Positions 9,561-18,175 of a stretch of DNA of 64,000 nt are shown here, in pieces. The translations under genes and the position numbers were made by a program. The stretch's first letter is position 1. Each line of letters begins with the position of its first letter. A model generated the notes under the pieces. That model was not told where the DNA came from and searched no databases. It saw only the letters and a program-made list of their open reading frames with translations. This stretch comes from Trichococcus pasteurii (GTDB taxonomy: Bacteria > Bacillota > Bacilli > Lactobacillales > Aerococcaceae): contig NZ_FONM01000010.1 of assembly GCF_900112935.1 (NCBI RefSeq), positions 59,354 to 123,353 of the forward strand, written 5' to 3'.

Positions 9561-9606
9561 TTTGTATTTCTCCTTTATAGTGTATTTAATTTGTGTTGCG
9601 TATTGC

Positions 9607-10488
9607 CTAACCTTTGAGTGAACCTGCCATCATCCCTTTATCGAAGTACTTCTGGAAGAATGGATACATGATCAGAAGCGGTAAGCTGGAGATGACGATT
9701 GTTGAGTATTTGATCAGTTCAGCCAACTGAGCCATTTCCGCCATTTGAGTCGCCGATCCGATCATATCTTGTTGCGGTTGGTTTTGAATCAGTATTTTTC
9801 GTAGCACAATTTGGAGTGGCTGCAGGTCCGCATCATTCAGGTAAATCATGGCATCGAAGTAAGAATTCCACTGACCCACGAAAGCGTAGAGGAACAGCAC
9901 GAAAATGATTGGTTTCGCCAATGGCAGCATGATCTTAAAGAATATCTGCAGTTCATTCGCGCCATCAATGATGGCTGCCTCCTCCAACTCGGCGGGCAAT
10001 TGTTGAAAGTACGTCCGGGCCAAGATAATGTTCCAAACATTGATTGAGCCTGGAAGGACAATTGCCCAGACGGTGTTCAACATGCCCAGGTTTTTCACTA
10101 ATAAATAAGTAGGAACCAACCCGCCACCTATGAACATCGTGATTATAAAAAAGATTGTTAGCGGTCGTTTGCCTACCAGTTTTTTTCTTGATAAAGGATA
10201 GGCAGTCAAGATCGATACCCCCACGGTCAATGCACTGTAAGTGAACGAATAGAAAATCGAATTCACAAAACCTCTTATGATTGCCGGATCCTTCAGCACC
10301 CGGTTATAGCCATCCAAACTCCAATTCGCAGGATTCAGACTCAGGCCTTGCGAGCGGAGGATGAAGGGATCCATGAAGGAAGCAATCAATACATACAGCA
10401 ACGGCGATAGAGTGATCAATACCAGAAGCCCTATCAGAATGCGGTTCAGCAGCAGGACACTGCGGTCAAATTTTGTCAACGTTATCAT
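9607..10488 (-). CDS. Sugar ABC transporter permease (LplC/YtcP-like)
   Basis: A 293-residue inner-membrane permease of the CUT1 carbohydrate class with about six membrane helices. The EAA loop EEAAIIDGANELQIFF, which docks on the ATPase, is present, and the C-terminal FFQKYFDKGMMAGSLKG tail is typical of this subgroup. It lies 15 bases after the first permease. No ATP-binding protein is encoded nearby, so a shared MsmK-like ATPase elsewhere is inferred. Confidence 0.92.
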   Translation of the reverse strand: MITLTKFDRSVLLLNRILIGLLVLITLSPLLYVLIASFMDPFILRSQGLSLNPANWSLDGYNRVLKDPAIIRGFVNSIFYSFTYSALTVGVSILTAYPLSRKKLVGKRPLTIFFIITMFIGGGLVPTYLLVKNLGMLNTVWAIVLPGSINVWNIILARTYFQQLPAELEEAAIIDGANELQIFFKIMLPLAKPIIFVLFLYAFVGQWNSYFDAMIYLNDADLQPLQIVLRKILIQNQPQQDMIGSATQMAEMAQLAELIKYSTIVISSLPLLIMYPFFQKYFDKGMMAGSLKG

Positions 10489-10503
10489 TTTGTTCTCCTC
10501 TCT

Positions 10504-11445
10504 CTATAAAGCCGCGTCATCAGTGCTTACTTTGTTTGCTATCATGTTTACGGCCAACAGCAAGATGACATTGATGACTGTATTGAATAACCCGACTGCC
10601 GTTGAATATCCGTAATCCCCCATTTGCAACCCGACTTTGTAGACGTAGGTCGAGATGATCTCCGAAACAGGCAGGTTCATAGATGTTTGCATCAGGAAAG
10701 CTTTCTCATAACCAACGTTCATGATCCCCCCGACAGAAAGGATGAACTGGATGACCATGATCGGGCGTAGCGCCGGAAGATCGATGTACCAGATCCGGTA
10801 CAAGATATTGGCGCCATCCATGTGAGCTGCATCGATCAGATCTTGGCTGACGTTTGCCAGTGTGGCTGTGTAGAGGACCGATGCCCAGCCCATTCCTTGC
10901 CAAATGCCGGATAGGATGTACAAAGTCCGGAAATAATTCGGGTCGGTCATGAACGTGATCCGCGAACCGGTGATGGTTTCAATTAATCCGTTGATCGGGC
11001 CATCTGCGGCCAGGAACATGAACAACATCCCCACAACGATGACCAAGGAAATAAAGTTCGGTGCATACAGGATCAGTTGGAATCGCTTCTTCCATTTTGT
11101 GCTGATCAGATGGTTCAAGGATAATGCCAAGAGGATTGGTGGAAAGAATCCCAAGATCAGTCCGTATATGCTTATTTTGAGCGTGTTCTCCAACAGTATG
11201 CCGAAGTTGGGAGAGTCGATGAACTGTACGAAGTTTTCCACTCCCACCCATTCGCTTCCCATGATTCCACGCAGCGGGTTGTAATCCTTGAAAGCCAAGA
11301 GAATGCCGTACATCGGGAAATATTTAAATACCAGTGTGAGTAACAGTCCCGGCAACAGCATATAGTAGAGCATTCGGTGCTGTTTGATGAATTCCCATTT
11401 TGTTTGTGTGCCCTTTGGTTTGATGCTTGTCTGGCTTTTTTTCAT
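10504..11445 (-). CDS. Sugar ABC transporter permease (LplB/YteP-like)
   Basis: First gene of the sugar operon and partner of the following permease; 313 residues with about six membrane helices, starting with the typical HRMLYYMLLPGLLLTLVFKY and FKDYNP segments, and with the EAA-type loop DAAHMDGANILYRIWYIDLP. ATG 11445 follows AAGGAGGAG by 11 bases; the frame extends to 11487 but without a better site. Together the two permeases, the lipoprotein and an external ATPase would import a fructose-containing oligosaccharide. Confidence 0.92.
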   Translation of the reverse strand: MKKSQTSIKPKGTQTKWEFIKQHRMLYYMLLPGLLLTLVFKYFPMYGILLAFKDYNPLRGIMGSEWVGVENFVQFIDSPNFGILLENTLKISIYGLILGFFPPILLALSLNHLISTKWKKRFQLILYAPNFISLVIVVGMLFMFLAADGPINGLIETITGSRITFMTDPNYFRTLYILSGIWQGMGWASVLYTATLANVSQDLIDAAHMDGANILYRIWYIDLPALRPIMVIQFILSVGGIMNVGYEKAFLMQTSMNLPVSEIISTYVYKVGLQMGDYGYSTAVGLFNTVINVILLLAVNMIANKVSTDDAAL

Positions 11446-11474
11446 GACTGATCTAACTCCTCCTTTTGGAATTT

Positions 11475-11484
11475 GAAACGTTTC
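11475..11484. promoter_or_regulatory. LacI-type operator O3
   Basis: Perfect palindrome GAAACGTTTC inside TTGAAACGTTTCCACTTTG, just before the first permease gene. The same element occurs at 11529 and 11704. The central CG is typical of LacI-family sites. The spacing does not fit a CcpA cre box. Confidence 0.75.
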
Positions 11485-11528
11485 CACTTTGCTTCAAAAA
11501 AATGTGGAAAGGTTCATATTCGATAATT

Positions 11529-11538
11529 GAAACGTTTC
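11529..11538. promoter_or_regulatory. LacI-type operator O2
   Basis: Palindrome GAAACGTTTC in the sequence context ATTCGATAATTGAAACGTTT, which is repeated almost exactly around the operator at 11704. It sits 54 bases from O3, about five helical turns. Confidence 0.75.
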
Positions 11539-11556
11539 CACTTTCATTCAAAAAAA

Positions 11557-11689
11557 TAGTTTCTGAAGAATTCCAGCGACTGGTTCAATCACTTGGCTCA
11601 GCCAGCACCACAGGATCGGCACGCTACTTTTGAAATCGGTGCCGTTGATGGATCATCAAACTGCCCGCGATTTCAAAAATAGGGAAACG
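11557..11689 (-). other. Structured leader between operators O1 and O2
   Basis: About 130 bases between the two long operator repeats hold a nested hairpin: outer arms TTTTGAAATCG (11628-11638) and CGATTTCAAAA (11668-11678), with inner arms TTGATG and CATCAA. No ORF is seen. In the transcript this would be part of an untranslated leader of about 300 bases ahead of the first permease. It may be a regulatory RNA fold or simply duplicated DNA. Confidence 0.4.
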
Positions 11690-11703
11690 TTCATTCGATA
11701 ATT

Positions 11704-11713
11704 GAAACGTTTC
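11704..11713. promoter_or_regulatory. LacI-type operator O1
   Basis: Palindrome GAAACGTTTC about 35 bases downstream of the presumed transcription start of the sugar operon. Binding there would act as a roadblock or form a loop with O2 and O3. Confidence 0.75.
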
Positions 11714-11751
11714 CACTTCGCTTCAAAAAAATATGTTTTTGATTTAAACAT

Positions 11752-11780
11752 ATAATAATTCAGTAACCGTTTTCTGTCAA
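11752..11780 (-). promoter_or_regulatory. Promoter of the sugar ABC/GH32 operon
   Basis: Read on the minus strand: TTGACA (11780-11775), 17 bases, TATTAT (11757-11752). A perfect -35 box and near-consensus -10 box directly after the stop codon of the LacI-family gene, so the operon can be expressed apart from its regulator. Confidence 0.8.
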
Positions 11781-11793
11781 TACCAAAAACATA

Positions 11794-12777
11794 TTATTTT
11801 GACATTTGATTTTTCGTGGTCGGTCCTTCTACGTAATGGACAGGCAACGTGATCTTCGTTTTGACGGATTCGCCATCGATCACTAGGATGATTTTTTCGA
11901 CTGCGGCCTTGGCCATCAAATCCACAGGCTGACGGATTGTCGACAGGAACTGTTTGCGACCCGCTTCCATCTTGATGCCATCACAACCGATGATCTGCAC
12001 TTCCTCCGGCACTTTGCGATTCATTTCCTCCAAAACTTCCAGAATATCCAAAGCAATAAAATCTGTGTGGGCAAAGACGCCATCCACATCCGGATTTTCT
12101 TCGAAAAAGGTTCGTATCTCCTGCTTGAATTCCACAACAGGGTCTTCCCCATCGTAGATGGCATAAGGAATTTCCATAAGCTCAGCTTGCTCTACAAAGC
12201 CACTCCTTCTCTTTGTCGTCTCAGTAGGAAAGCGTGAATGGGTTCCGATATAGCCGAGTTTTTTGCACCCCTTCTCGACCAGCTTTTCTGCTGCTAACTC
12301 ACCTGCATGAAAGTTGTCCGATGTGACGCAAACCGTTTCTTCCTTGAAATGACGGTCAATCGTGACGAAAGGCAAATGCGACGAGACAAAACTATCCAAA
12401 TCCGAATAGGTGATGCCGATGATGCCGTCCACTTTGTTTTCTTGAACCATTTGAATATATTCCAGCTCCTTGTCATTGCTGACATCGGAGTTGCATAAGA
12501 GCATCTTGTATTTATGCTCGGATAGATTCCGCTCCACATAGTAGGCGAATTCCGAAAAAAATGGATGCCAAATCGTTGGAATGATCAATGCGATCGTGTG
12601 CGTCTTGTTCATCTTCAGGCCGCGCGCATAGGCATTAGGAATATAATTCAACTCTTTCATCGCCGCTTCCACTTTTCGGCGCGTCGATTCTTTTACGGCT
12701 CCGGAATTGTTCAGCACACGCGATACGGTACCGACACCCACCTTGGCTAAAGCAGCTACGTCTTTCATTGTTCCCAA
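11794..12777 (-). CDS. LacI-family transcriptional regulator of the sucrose/fructan operon
   Basis: A 327-residue repressor with an N-terminal helix-turn-helix (MKDVAALAKVGVGTVSRVLN), the hinge helix near residues 50-60, and a periplasmic-binding-like sugar-sensing domain. The start is taken as TTG 12777, 6 bases after AAAGGAGGTG; the ATG at 12768 is 15 bases away. It lies directly upstream of the sugar operon on the same strand, and three GAAACGTTTC operators lie between them, so it is the likely repressor and the sugar or its product the inducer. In layout it corresponds to SusR of the pneumococcal sus locus. Confidence 0.9.
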   Translation of the reverse strand: MGTMKDVAALAKVGVGTVSRVLNNSGAVKESTRRKVEAAMKELNYIPNAYARGLKMNKTHTIALIIPTIWHPFFSEFAYYVERNLSEHKYKMLLCNSDVSNDKELEYIQMVQENKVDGIIGITYSDLDSFVSSHLPFVTIDRHFKEETVCVTSDNFHAGELAAEKLVEKGCKKLGYIGTHSRFPTETTKRRSGFVEQAELMEIPYAIYDGEDPVVEFKQEIRTFFEENPDVDGVFAHTDFIALDILEVLEEMNRKVPEEVQIIGCDGIKMEAGRKQFLSTIRQPVDLMAKAAVEKIILVIDGESVKTKITLPVHYVEGPTTKNQMSK

Positions 12778-12808
12778 TTGAAACACCTCCTTTCCTGTAT
12801 ACACTTAC

Positions 12809-12836
12809 AATCTAATTATCATGATAGCAGAGTCAA
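12809..12836 (-). promoter_or_regulatory. Probable promoter of the LacI-family gene
   Basis: On the minus strand: TTGACT (12836-12831), 16 bases, TAGATT (12814-12809), about 30 bases before the TTG start. The -10 box is weak. Confidence 0.5.
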
Positions 12837-13010
12837 CAAAATAAGTATAGCTGTTCTTTGGGAGCATTCCTTTATCAAAGATCGTGCCATGCTTGATTCC
12901 ATTCTATTATTTTAGCGATTTTTTTGGGAGAATGGGTTAACTTTATTCGATTGCTGCCGACTATTATACAGGTATTTTGATTTTGGTTTATAAGTTATTA
13001 CATCGGCATT

Positions 13011-13039
13011 GTGCAAACAGTTTGTTTGCACTGTATAAA
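13011..13039 (+). promoter_or_regulatory. Palindromic operator overlapping the promoter of the C39-type peptidase gene
   Basis: Perfect 9-bp arms GTGCAAACA (13011-13019) and TGTTTGCAC (13023-13031) around GTT, ending 2 bases before a TGTATAAAT -10 region (TATAAA 13034-13039). The palindrome fills the space where the -35 and spacer lie. The cognate regulator is not evident; the half-site is not the LacI operator seen at 11.5-11.7 kb. Confidence 0.6.
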
Positions 13040-13066
13040 TACATCACTACTCGAAGGAGGCTAATT

Positions 13067-13780
13067 ATGCGGAAACGAACGCTTTTCAAAAGAGGGTTGC
13101 TGATAATTATTATCGTCAGTACATTATCCATCAGGCTTGCACCCCCTGAAAGCGCATCTGTGTTGGATGATCTGGCAGCTGTAGCAGAAGCCCCAAAAGA
13201 AGTTTTATTGGATGTCCCTCTATTGAATCAAATGGATTATCCCATTTTATATAACGGTTGCGAGGTAACTTCGCTTACAATGATACTGCAGTACAACAAC
13301 GTTGATGTATCGAAAAATGATGTCGCTGCTTGGCTCCCTTCTGTTCCGATCATTTATGAGAACGGCCTGCGCGGCAACCCAAACGATGCTTTCGTAGGGG
13401 ACATTACCGGTTATGATTCTGGCTTCAGTGTCTACCATGGGCCGATAGCTGTCTTGGCTGCTAATTTCGTGTCATCAGATCGCATAAAGGATATCACCGG
13501 CAGCCCATTTGAGGCTGTGATTGATGCCTTGAATCAAGGATACCCAGTCTGGACAATCACCAGCACAAGCTATGCCCCAGTAGCTGATATGGAAGTGTGG
13601 CAAACACCAACCGGGGAAGTCAGCATCAGTTATAATGAGCACAGTGTCGTTGTAGTTGGCTATGATGATACCTTTTTTTACGTAAATGATCCTTATGGCA
13701 AAAAAAACCAAGCTGTGGAAAAAAGTGCATTTATTGCCTCTTGGGAGCAATTCGGCAGCCAGGCTATCTATATTGAATAA
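13067..13780 (+). CDS. Exported C39-like cysteine peptidase
   Basis: A 237-residue papain-like fold protein of the peptidase C39_2 type. It starts with a basic tail and a hydrophobic helix (signal peptide or anchor), then LLDVPLLNQMDYPILYNGCE with the oxyanion Gln and catalytic Cys65, and later NEHSVVVVGYD with the catalytic His192 and VNDPYG with the Asp. ATG 13067 follows AAGGAGG by 6 bases; the frame upstream is open to 12977 but crosses the promoter. It lacks the ABC domains of bacteriocin exporters, so it is a stand-alone surface enzyme with unknown substrate. Own promoter and terminator. Confidence 0.85.
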   Translation: MRKRTLFKRGLLIIIIVSTLSIRLAPPESASVLDDLAAVAEAPKEVLLDVPLLNQMDYPILYNGCEVTSLTMILQYNNVDVSKNDVAAWLPSVPIIYENGLRGNPNDAFVGDITGYDSGFSVYHGPIAVLAANFVSSDRIKDITGSPFEAVIDALNQGYPVWTITSTSYAPVADMEVWQTPTGEVSISYNEHSVVVVGYDDTFFYVNDPYGKKNQAVEKSAFIASWEQFGSQAIYIE

Positions 13781-13790
13781 GCGAATCCAC

Positions 13791-13845
13791 AAAAAAAAAT
13801 CTCTCGAGTAAGCTCTTGCTGCTAGCTTACTCGAGAGATTTTTTG
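13791..13845. terminator. Bidirectional terminator
   Basis: Perfect 16-bp arms ATCTCTCGAGTAAGCT (13799-13814) and AGCTTACTCGAGAGAT (13824-13839) with A and T runs on the two sides. It ends both the C39-type peptidase gene (plus strand) and the first chemoreceptor gene (minus strand). Confidence 0.93.
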
Positions 13846-13860
13846 GCTTTCTGTTTTGGA

Positions 13861-15618
13861 TTAAAATTTAAATTCTTTGACCAACAGATTCAGCAAATCT
13901 GCAAGGCCTGCGATTCTTTCGGAATTCATCGAAACTTCTTCCATGGAACTGCTGATTTCCTGGCTGGCAGCCGATGTCTCTTCGACTCCGGCAGCGGATT
14001 CTTCCGAGATTGAAGCAATCTCTTCGATGGACGTACTCATGTTATTTGTATTCTCAGCCAACAGCGCCAAATTATTGGTTACGCCGGAAATATTCGTCAC
14101 CATACTGTCCAATTGCATTTTCATCGTATTGAATGTATGGCTCGTCTTATCAATCTGGGCAGCACCTGACTTCACTTCCGTATAGCCCGATTGTAGGGAT
14201 GAACTTACATTTTTGGATTCTTTTTGGATAGTATCCACAAAACCTGTTATATCCATGACTGAAGTGGCGACTTGTTCAGACAGCTTTCTGACTTCATCGG
14301 CAACGACAGCAAAGCCTCGACCATGTTCTCCAGCTCGCGCCGCTTCTATTGCAGCATTCAATGCCAGCAAATTGGTTTGATCCGCTACATTCTGAATAAG
14401 CCCAACCAGTTTATTGATTTCTTGTGTCTGATTTTCCAGAATGTTCATCTTATCAACAGCCTCTTGCATAATCTCCTGAATTTTATTCATCTGCAAACTT
14501 GATTTTTGCATAAGTTCCTCGCCTTGATTTGTATTTGCAAGGATTTCCTGGGAACCTTCTGCGATTTGCATGGCGTTTTCATTAACAGCCTGGAACTCGT
14601 CATTGAATACGTCAATGACAGTCGCTAAGTTACTGGCACTGCTCGCCTGGGTCTCAGATCCGGTCGCCAACTCCTGCATTGTGGCAGCCACTTGTTCCGT
14701 TCCTACCTTCACTTCGTTTGAAGCCTGATAGAGATCCCGACTGTTTTCCTCCAGCGTATTCGACGCTTCTGAAATGCTGACAATAATGGATTTTAATTGT
14801 TGCTGCATCTGATTGATTGCATCACCCAGTTTGCCTAATTCGTCAAAATGTTTGATGTCGATAGGTTCTCCATTCAGTTTTCCAGTTGTCAGTTCGGTTG
14901 TTTTGTCCATCAATAGCTTGATACGCTTCATCAAATCGGAAGAAATCAATAATGCGATAGCGATACTCAGCAATAGTGCAATTATGGATATAATGAAGGT
15001 CACTCTCATTGCTTGATCTCCATTTGCAATAACACTGTCGCCTTCCTCATGAATGGAAACAATTCTGGCATCTAGTGATCGCTCCATGGCGCTTATGTTC
15101 TCATTTCCAAGTTGCTCTGATTTTTCAAATAATGCCTTTATCGCTTGTTCCTGATTACCTGCTTGGTAGACATTAATGACTTCTTCACGTGTGATCCGGG
15201 TCCATTCATTAATTCCTTCGAATAAATCGACAATCACTTGTTTATTGCCGTTTGCCTGCAGAATCTCCGCTTGGATAGCTTCGCTTTGCTGCGTGTACAA
15301 ATCAAATAATTCCACATACGTTGTATCCCCGGACAATAAATAGCTGCGAACGACGGACATGCGGCTTGCCACTAGATAGTTGATTTCAGCACCCTGTTCC
15401 AAAATAGGAACGCCGACATTTACAATTTGATCAGTATCTGCATTAATATCGTTGGATGTTTTGTAACTATTGTATCCCAACAAAAAAATAGACACTAAGA
15501 TTATTGAAAATCCAACGAGTAAATTTGTGCGGATACTTTTAAATTGCAATAATTGGACCTTAAATTTTCTTTTCATTTTTGATTTTGCGCTTGTTGCTTC
15601 CAGATTTGATGCTTGCAC
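13861..15618 (-). CDS. Methyl-accepting chemotaxis protein 1
   Basis: A 585-residue chemoreceptor: membrane helix near 33-50, an extracytoplasmic four-helix-bundle sensor, second helix near 205-226, HAMP linker, and a long cytoplasmic coiled coil with the conserved hairpin tip ([28 protein letters not shown]). The C terminus ends in KEFKF with no pentapeptide tether for CheR/CheB. The start is GTG. It is transcribed alone from a SigD-type promoter at 15687-15714, unlike the flagellar operon before it. The ligand is unknown. It is a close paralogue of the receptor at 52369-54141. Confidence 0.93.
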   Translation of the reverse strand: MQASNLEATSAKSKMKRKFKVQLLQFKSIRTNLLVGFSIILVSIFLLGYNSYKTSNDINADTDQIVNVGVPILEQGAEINYLVASRMSVVRSYLLSGDTTYVELFDLYTQQSEAIQAEILQANGNKQVIVDLFEGINEWTRITREEVINVYQAGNQEQAIKALFEKSEQLGNENISAMERSLDARIVSIHEEGDSVIANGDQAMRVTFIISIIALLLSIAIALLISSDLMKRIKLLMDKTTELTTGKLNGEPIDIKHFDELGKLGDAINQMQQQLKSIIVSISEASNTLEENSRDLYQASNEVKVGTEQVAATMQELATGSETQASSASNLATVIDVFNDEFQAVNENAMQIAEGSQEILANTNQGEELMQKSSLQMNKIQEIMQEAVDKMNILENQTQEINKLVGLIQNVADQTNLLALNAAIEAARAGEHGRGFAVVADEVRKLSEQVATSVMDITGFVDTIQKESKNVSSSLQSGYTEVKSGAAQIDKTSHTFNTMKMQLDSMVTNISGVTNNLALLAENTNNMSTSIEEIASISEESAAGVEETSAASQEISSSMEEVSMNSERIAGLADLLNLLVKEFKF

Positions 15619-15686
15619 TTATCTCACTTCCCTTTACCATCTCTCTCCTGCTCCAATCCCTAGAGAATGAATTAGGCTCTTAACAT

Positions 15687-15714
15687 TAATTCGGTAGTGT
15701 TTGTGAATAGTTAA
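15687..15714 (-). promoter_or_regulatory. SigD-type promoter of chemoreceptor 1
   Basis: Minus strand: TTAA (15714-15711), 15 bases, then ACCGAATTA (ending 15687). It matches the flagellar sigma consensus TAAA-N15-GCCGATAA and has the same layout as the fliC promoter in this window. Confidence 0.75.
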
Positions 15715-15763
15715 TAGCGGATTGTTGGAAATTCCATAATAAAGTTTACATATCAATATAAAT

Positions 15764-15798
15764 AAAAAAACTACTGCGCAAATAAATGCACAGCAGCT
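15764..15798 (-). terminator. Terminator of the early flagellar operon (after ftsE)
   Basis: Minus strand: CTGCTGTGC (15797-15789) pairs with GCGCAGTAG (15779-15771) with wobbles, then TTTTTTTATTT. It marks ftsE as the last gene of the operon. Confidence 0.8.
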
Positions 15799-15831
15799 CT
15801 CACTTTTTTATGGATCAAAAAACACCATTTA

Positions 15832-16557
15832 TTATACGATGAAATACTCTTTTTCTTTAAAATCATATTGGAGCGTATTCTGTTCCTTTTTCTCTTGATC
15901 TTTTATCAGATGGCCATTCTTCATTTCCAGAACACGGAAACGGAATTTTTCGATGATGCCTTGGTCATGCGTGGCCATCAGGATAGTTGTGCCGCTTTTG
16001 TTGATTCTGTAGAACAAACGGAAAATTTCCAGAGAAGTCCGCGGGTCCAAGTTCCCTGTAGGTTCATCTGCAAGAATAATTTTCGGAGAATGTACAACAG
16101 CACGTGCAATCGCAACCCGTTGCTTTTCACCGCCGGACAGTTGGTCCGGGTAACTGTTGGCTTTATCCGCCAACCCTACCGTTTCAAGCGAGCGATGTAC
16201 TTTATCCGCAATAGCCTCAGGATCTTCTCCCATGACCTCCAGCGCGAAAGCGATATTCTCAAAAACTGTTTTACCAGTCAACAATTTACAATCCTGAAAC
16301 ACAATGCCAATTTCCCGCCGCAGATGGTGTATGACGTGATTTTTCATTTTGCCGACATTGTGTCCACAAACTGTCACCGTTCCTTTTGTGGGTTTGATAT
16401 CCCGATAAAGTAACTTAATGAAACTGGACTTACCTGATCCACTGGCGCCTAATACATACACAAACTCTCCTGCTTCGATGGTAACCGATACATCCTTTAG
16501 GCTTGTGATGCCCCTAGGATATTCTTTTGTTACGCCAGCCACTTCGATTATTGCCAT
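15832..16557 (-). CDS. ftsE: FtsE-like ABC ATPase at the end of the flagellar operon
   Basis: An FtsE-type ATPase of 241 residues: Walker [10 protein letters not shown] (37-45), Q-loop, signature LSGGEKQR, Walker B IILADEP, and ATHD switch His. FtsE normally works with the membrane partner FtsX to activate cell-wall hydrolases at division. Here no ftsX follows: the gene starts 56 bases after a rod-protein gene behind GGAGG and is followed by a terminator and a chemoreceptor. The C-terminal extension ([19 protein letters not shown]) is longer than in usual FtsE. A role in wall remodelling around the flagellum is a guess; a related MacB/LolD-type ATPase is the alternative. Confidence 0.8.
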   Translation of the reverse strand: MAIIEVAGVTKEYPRGITSLKDVSVTIEAGEFVYVLGASGSGKSSFIKLLYRDIKPTKGTVTVCGHNVGKMKNHVIHHLRREIGIVFQDCKLLTGKTVFENIAFALEVMGEDPEAIADKVHRSLETVGLADKANSYPDQLSGGEKQRVAIARAVVHSPKIILADEPTGNLDPRTSLEIFRLFYRINKSGTTILMATHDQGIIEKFRFRVLEMKNGHLIKDQEKKEQNTLQYDFKEKEYFIV

Positions 16558-16613
16558 CTTCTCTCTCTTCCTCCATCTTTTGCTCCCACAGGAGATCCTT
16601 TCACGCTGCTGTA

Positions 16614-17396
16614 TTATCTCTTGAATCCGTTTATGACACCCATAATCTCATCTGAAGTTTGCGCTGCTTTCAAATTCATTGAATACGCGCGTTGGGTCAC
16701 GATCATATCGGTGAACGCAGCTGCCAAATCCACATTGGAGGTTTCCAAATAATGTTGCTGGATTCCTCCCATGGCGAATCCTTCTGCCGAGGAATACATA
16801 CGCGTTCCCTCCGCCACTGTATATTGGTTTTCTCCGGCTGGGACAAGGGCGTCTGCAGACGCTGGATAAAACAGCGGAATCCTTCCCGCCATTGTCGCAG
16901 CGCCATTGCTTCCTACCCAAATTTCGCCATTTTCCGAAATCGAAAGGGTCGCGTCGGAAAGATCAAGCGTCGGCAACAGGTTTTGCTCGATTGCGAGGGT
17001 ATTCCCTGCTGAGTTGGTCACCACGCCATCCTGTCCCAATTGGAATGCGCCATCCCGCGTATAAAAAACATTCCCATTCTCATCATTGACTCTGAAGAAG
17101 CCCTCTCCGGAAATTGCCAGGTGAAAATCGCCAGCACTTTCGACCAGACTTCCTTGGGAAAGATCCATTCCGGAAACATTGCTCGATACCCCAGTGGAAA
17201 TCGTTAATTCCCCAACGCCCTCAGAAAATAACAAGTTTTGATTTTCTGTTTGATTGTTGACTAGCAGTTCCTGGAAATTTACATTTTTTGCTTTATAGGA
17301 ATTTGTGTTGACATTCGCAATATTGTTCGCAATGTTATCCATTCCTGTCTGGAATGCTTTCATCGCTGTTTTTGAAATACTCATGGGTAGACTCAT
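16614..17396 (-). CDS. flhP: Flagellar distal-rod protein, FlhP/FlgG type
   Basis: A 260-residue member of the axial rod/hook family, with the N-terminal helix motif MDNIANNIANVNTNSYKAKNVNFQ, the central DFHLAISGEGFFRV and FYTRDGAFQLG segments, and the C-terminal YLETSNVDLAAAFTDMIVTQRAYSMN motif. It would form part of the rod that crosses the wall. It lies 20 bases after the related gene at 17417-18175, the same pairing as B. subtilis flhO-flhP. Naming it FlgG or FlgF is equally defensible from sequence alone. Confidence 0.85.
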   Translation of the reverse strand: MSLPMSISKTAMKAFQTGMDNIANNIANVNTNSYKAKNVNFQELLVNNQTENQNLLFSEGVGELTISTGVSSNVSGMDLSQGSLVESAGDFHLAISGEGFFRVNDENGNVFYTRDGAFQLGQDGVVTNSAGNTLAIEQNLLPTLDLSDATLSISENGEIWVGSNGAATMAGRIPLFYPASADALVPAGENQYTVAEGTRMYSSAEGFAMGGIQQHYLETSNVDLAAAFTDMIVTQRAYSMNLKAAQTSDEIMGVINGFKR

Positions 17397-17416
17397 CGTC
17401 GCTGGCCTCCTTCTTC

Positions 17417-18175
17417 CTACACTTTTCCGATTTCATTGACTGCTTTGCTTAACGTCTCATCTGAAGCATGCAGTATTTTTTGATTCGCTTCAAACTCTCT
17501 TGTCAGCTGCATCATTTGGACCATATGATCTGTCATGTCAACATTGGAAGTTTCCAAATATTTTTGAAGGACAAGCGTGTCATCGTCCGTTGTCATCCCA
17601 GCCTGATAAGAAAATAACGTATCCCCAATCGATTGAAGGTTTTCTGCTTCCACATTATCCGTCAACAAAAAACGGACGCCGGTAGCGTTGACATTTCCTG
17701 TCTGGTCGACAGTAAATGGCACACTGCCTGCTGGAATGGTAGCTATTTGTCCAGCTTGGTTTCTGCCGAGCACCAAGTAGCCTTCCTGAGTAGTCAGATT
17801 GCCCGTTGCATCAACCGCAAAATTGCCGTTTCTTGTAACAGCTTGTCCGCCGTTTGGCATCTGAACTGTAAAAAAAGCATCCCCCATCAAAGCAAAATCA
17901 TTGCTTGAATTCGTGCCCTTCAGGCCGCCTTGGCTCAGATTGCGGTAAGCTGTATCTATCTGATTTCCGAAATTCAGTCCATCGATTGGATTCTGCTGAT
18001 TCAGCATCGGACCGTTTAAGTTATTCCCAAATTGAAAAGTTTCAGTTGTACTTTGGACAAGCTCTTGATATTTGTACCCGCTGGTATTCACGTTGGCGAT
18101 ATTTGTGCTCAGGTTTTCTTGCTTTTTCTGCAATAAGTTGAACTGATGGCCAACTGTATCCAAACTTCTAATCAA
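17417..18175 (-). CDS. flhO: Flagellar distal-rod protein, FlhO/FlgF type
   Basis: A 252-residue rod protein with the usual ENLSTNIANVNTSGYKYQEL start, DFALMGDAFFTVQ core, VTRNGNFAVDATGNL segment and KYLETSNVDMTDHMVQMMQLTREFE end. The start is TTG 18175, 6 bases after a strong AGGAGGG, and the gene overlaps the sigD stop by 8 bases, so translation of the two is probably coupled. Its product and FlhP would build the distal rod beneath the hook. Confidence 0.85.
   Translation of the reverse strand: MIRSLDTVGHQFNLLQKKQENLSTNIANVNTSGYKYQELVQSTTETFQFGNNLNGPMLNQQNPIDGLNFGNQIDTAYRNLSQGGLKGTNSSNDFALMGDAFFTVQMPNGGQAVTRNGNFAVDATGNLTTQEGYLVLGRNQAGQIATIPAGSVPFTVDQTGNVNATGVRFLLTDNVEAENLQSIGDTLFSYQAGMTTDDDTLVLQKYLETSNVDMTDHMVQMMQLTREFEANQKILHASDETLSKAVNEIGKV

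Noticed and set aside
11475..11484. CcpA cre sites in the sugar operon leader
   Set aside because: TGAAACG lacks the extra base required between AA and CG in the cre pattern, so these are LacI-type operators.
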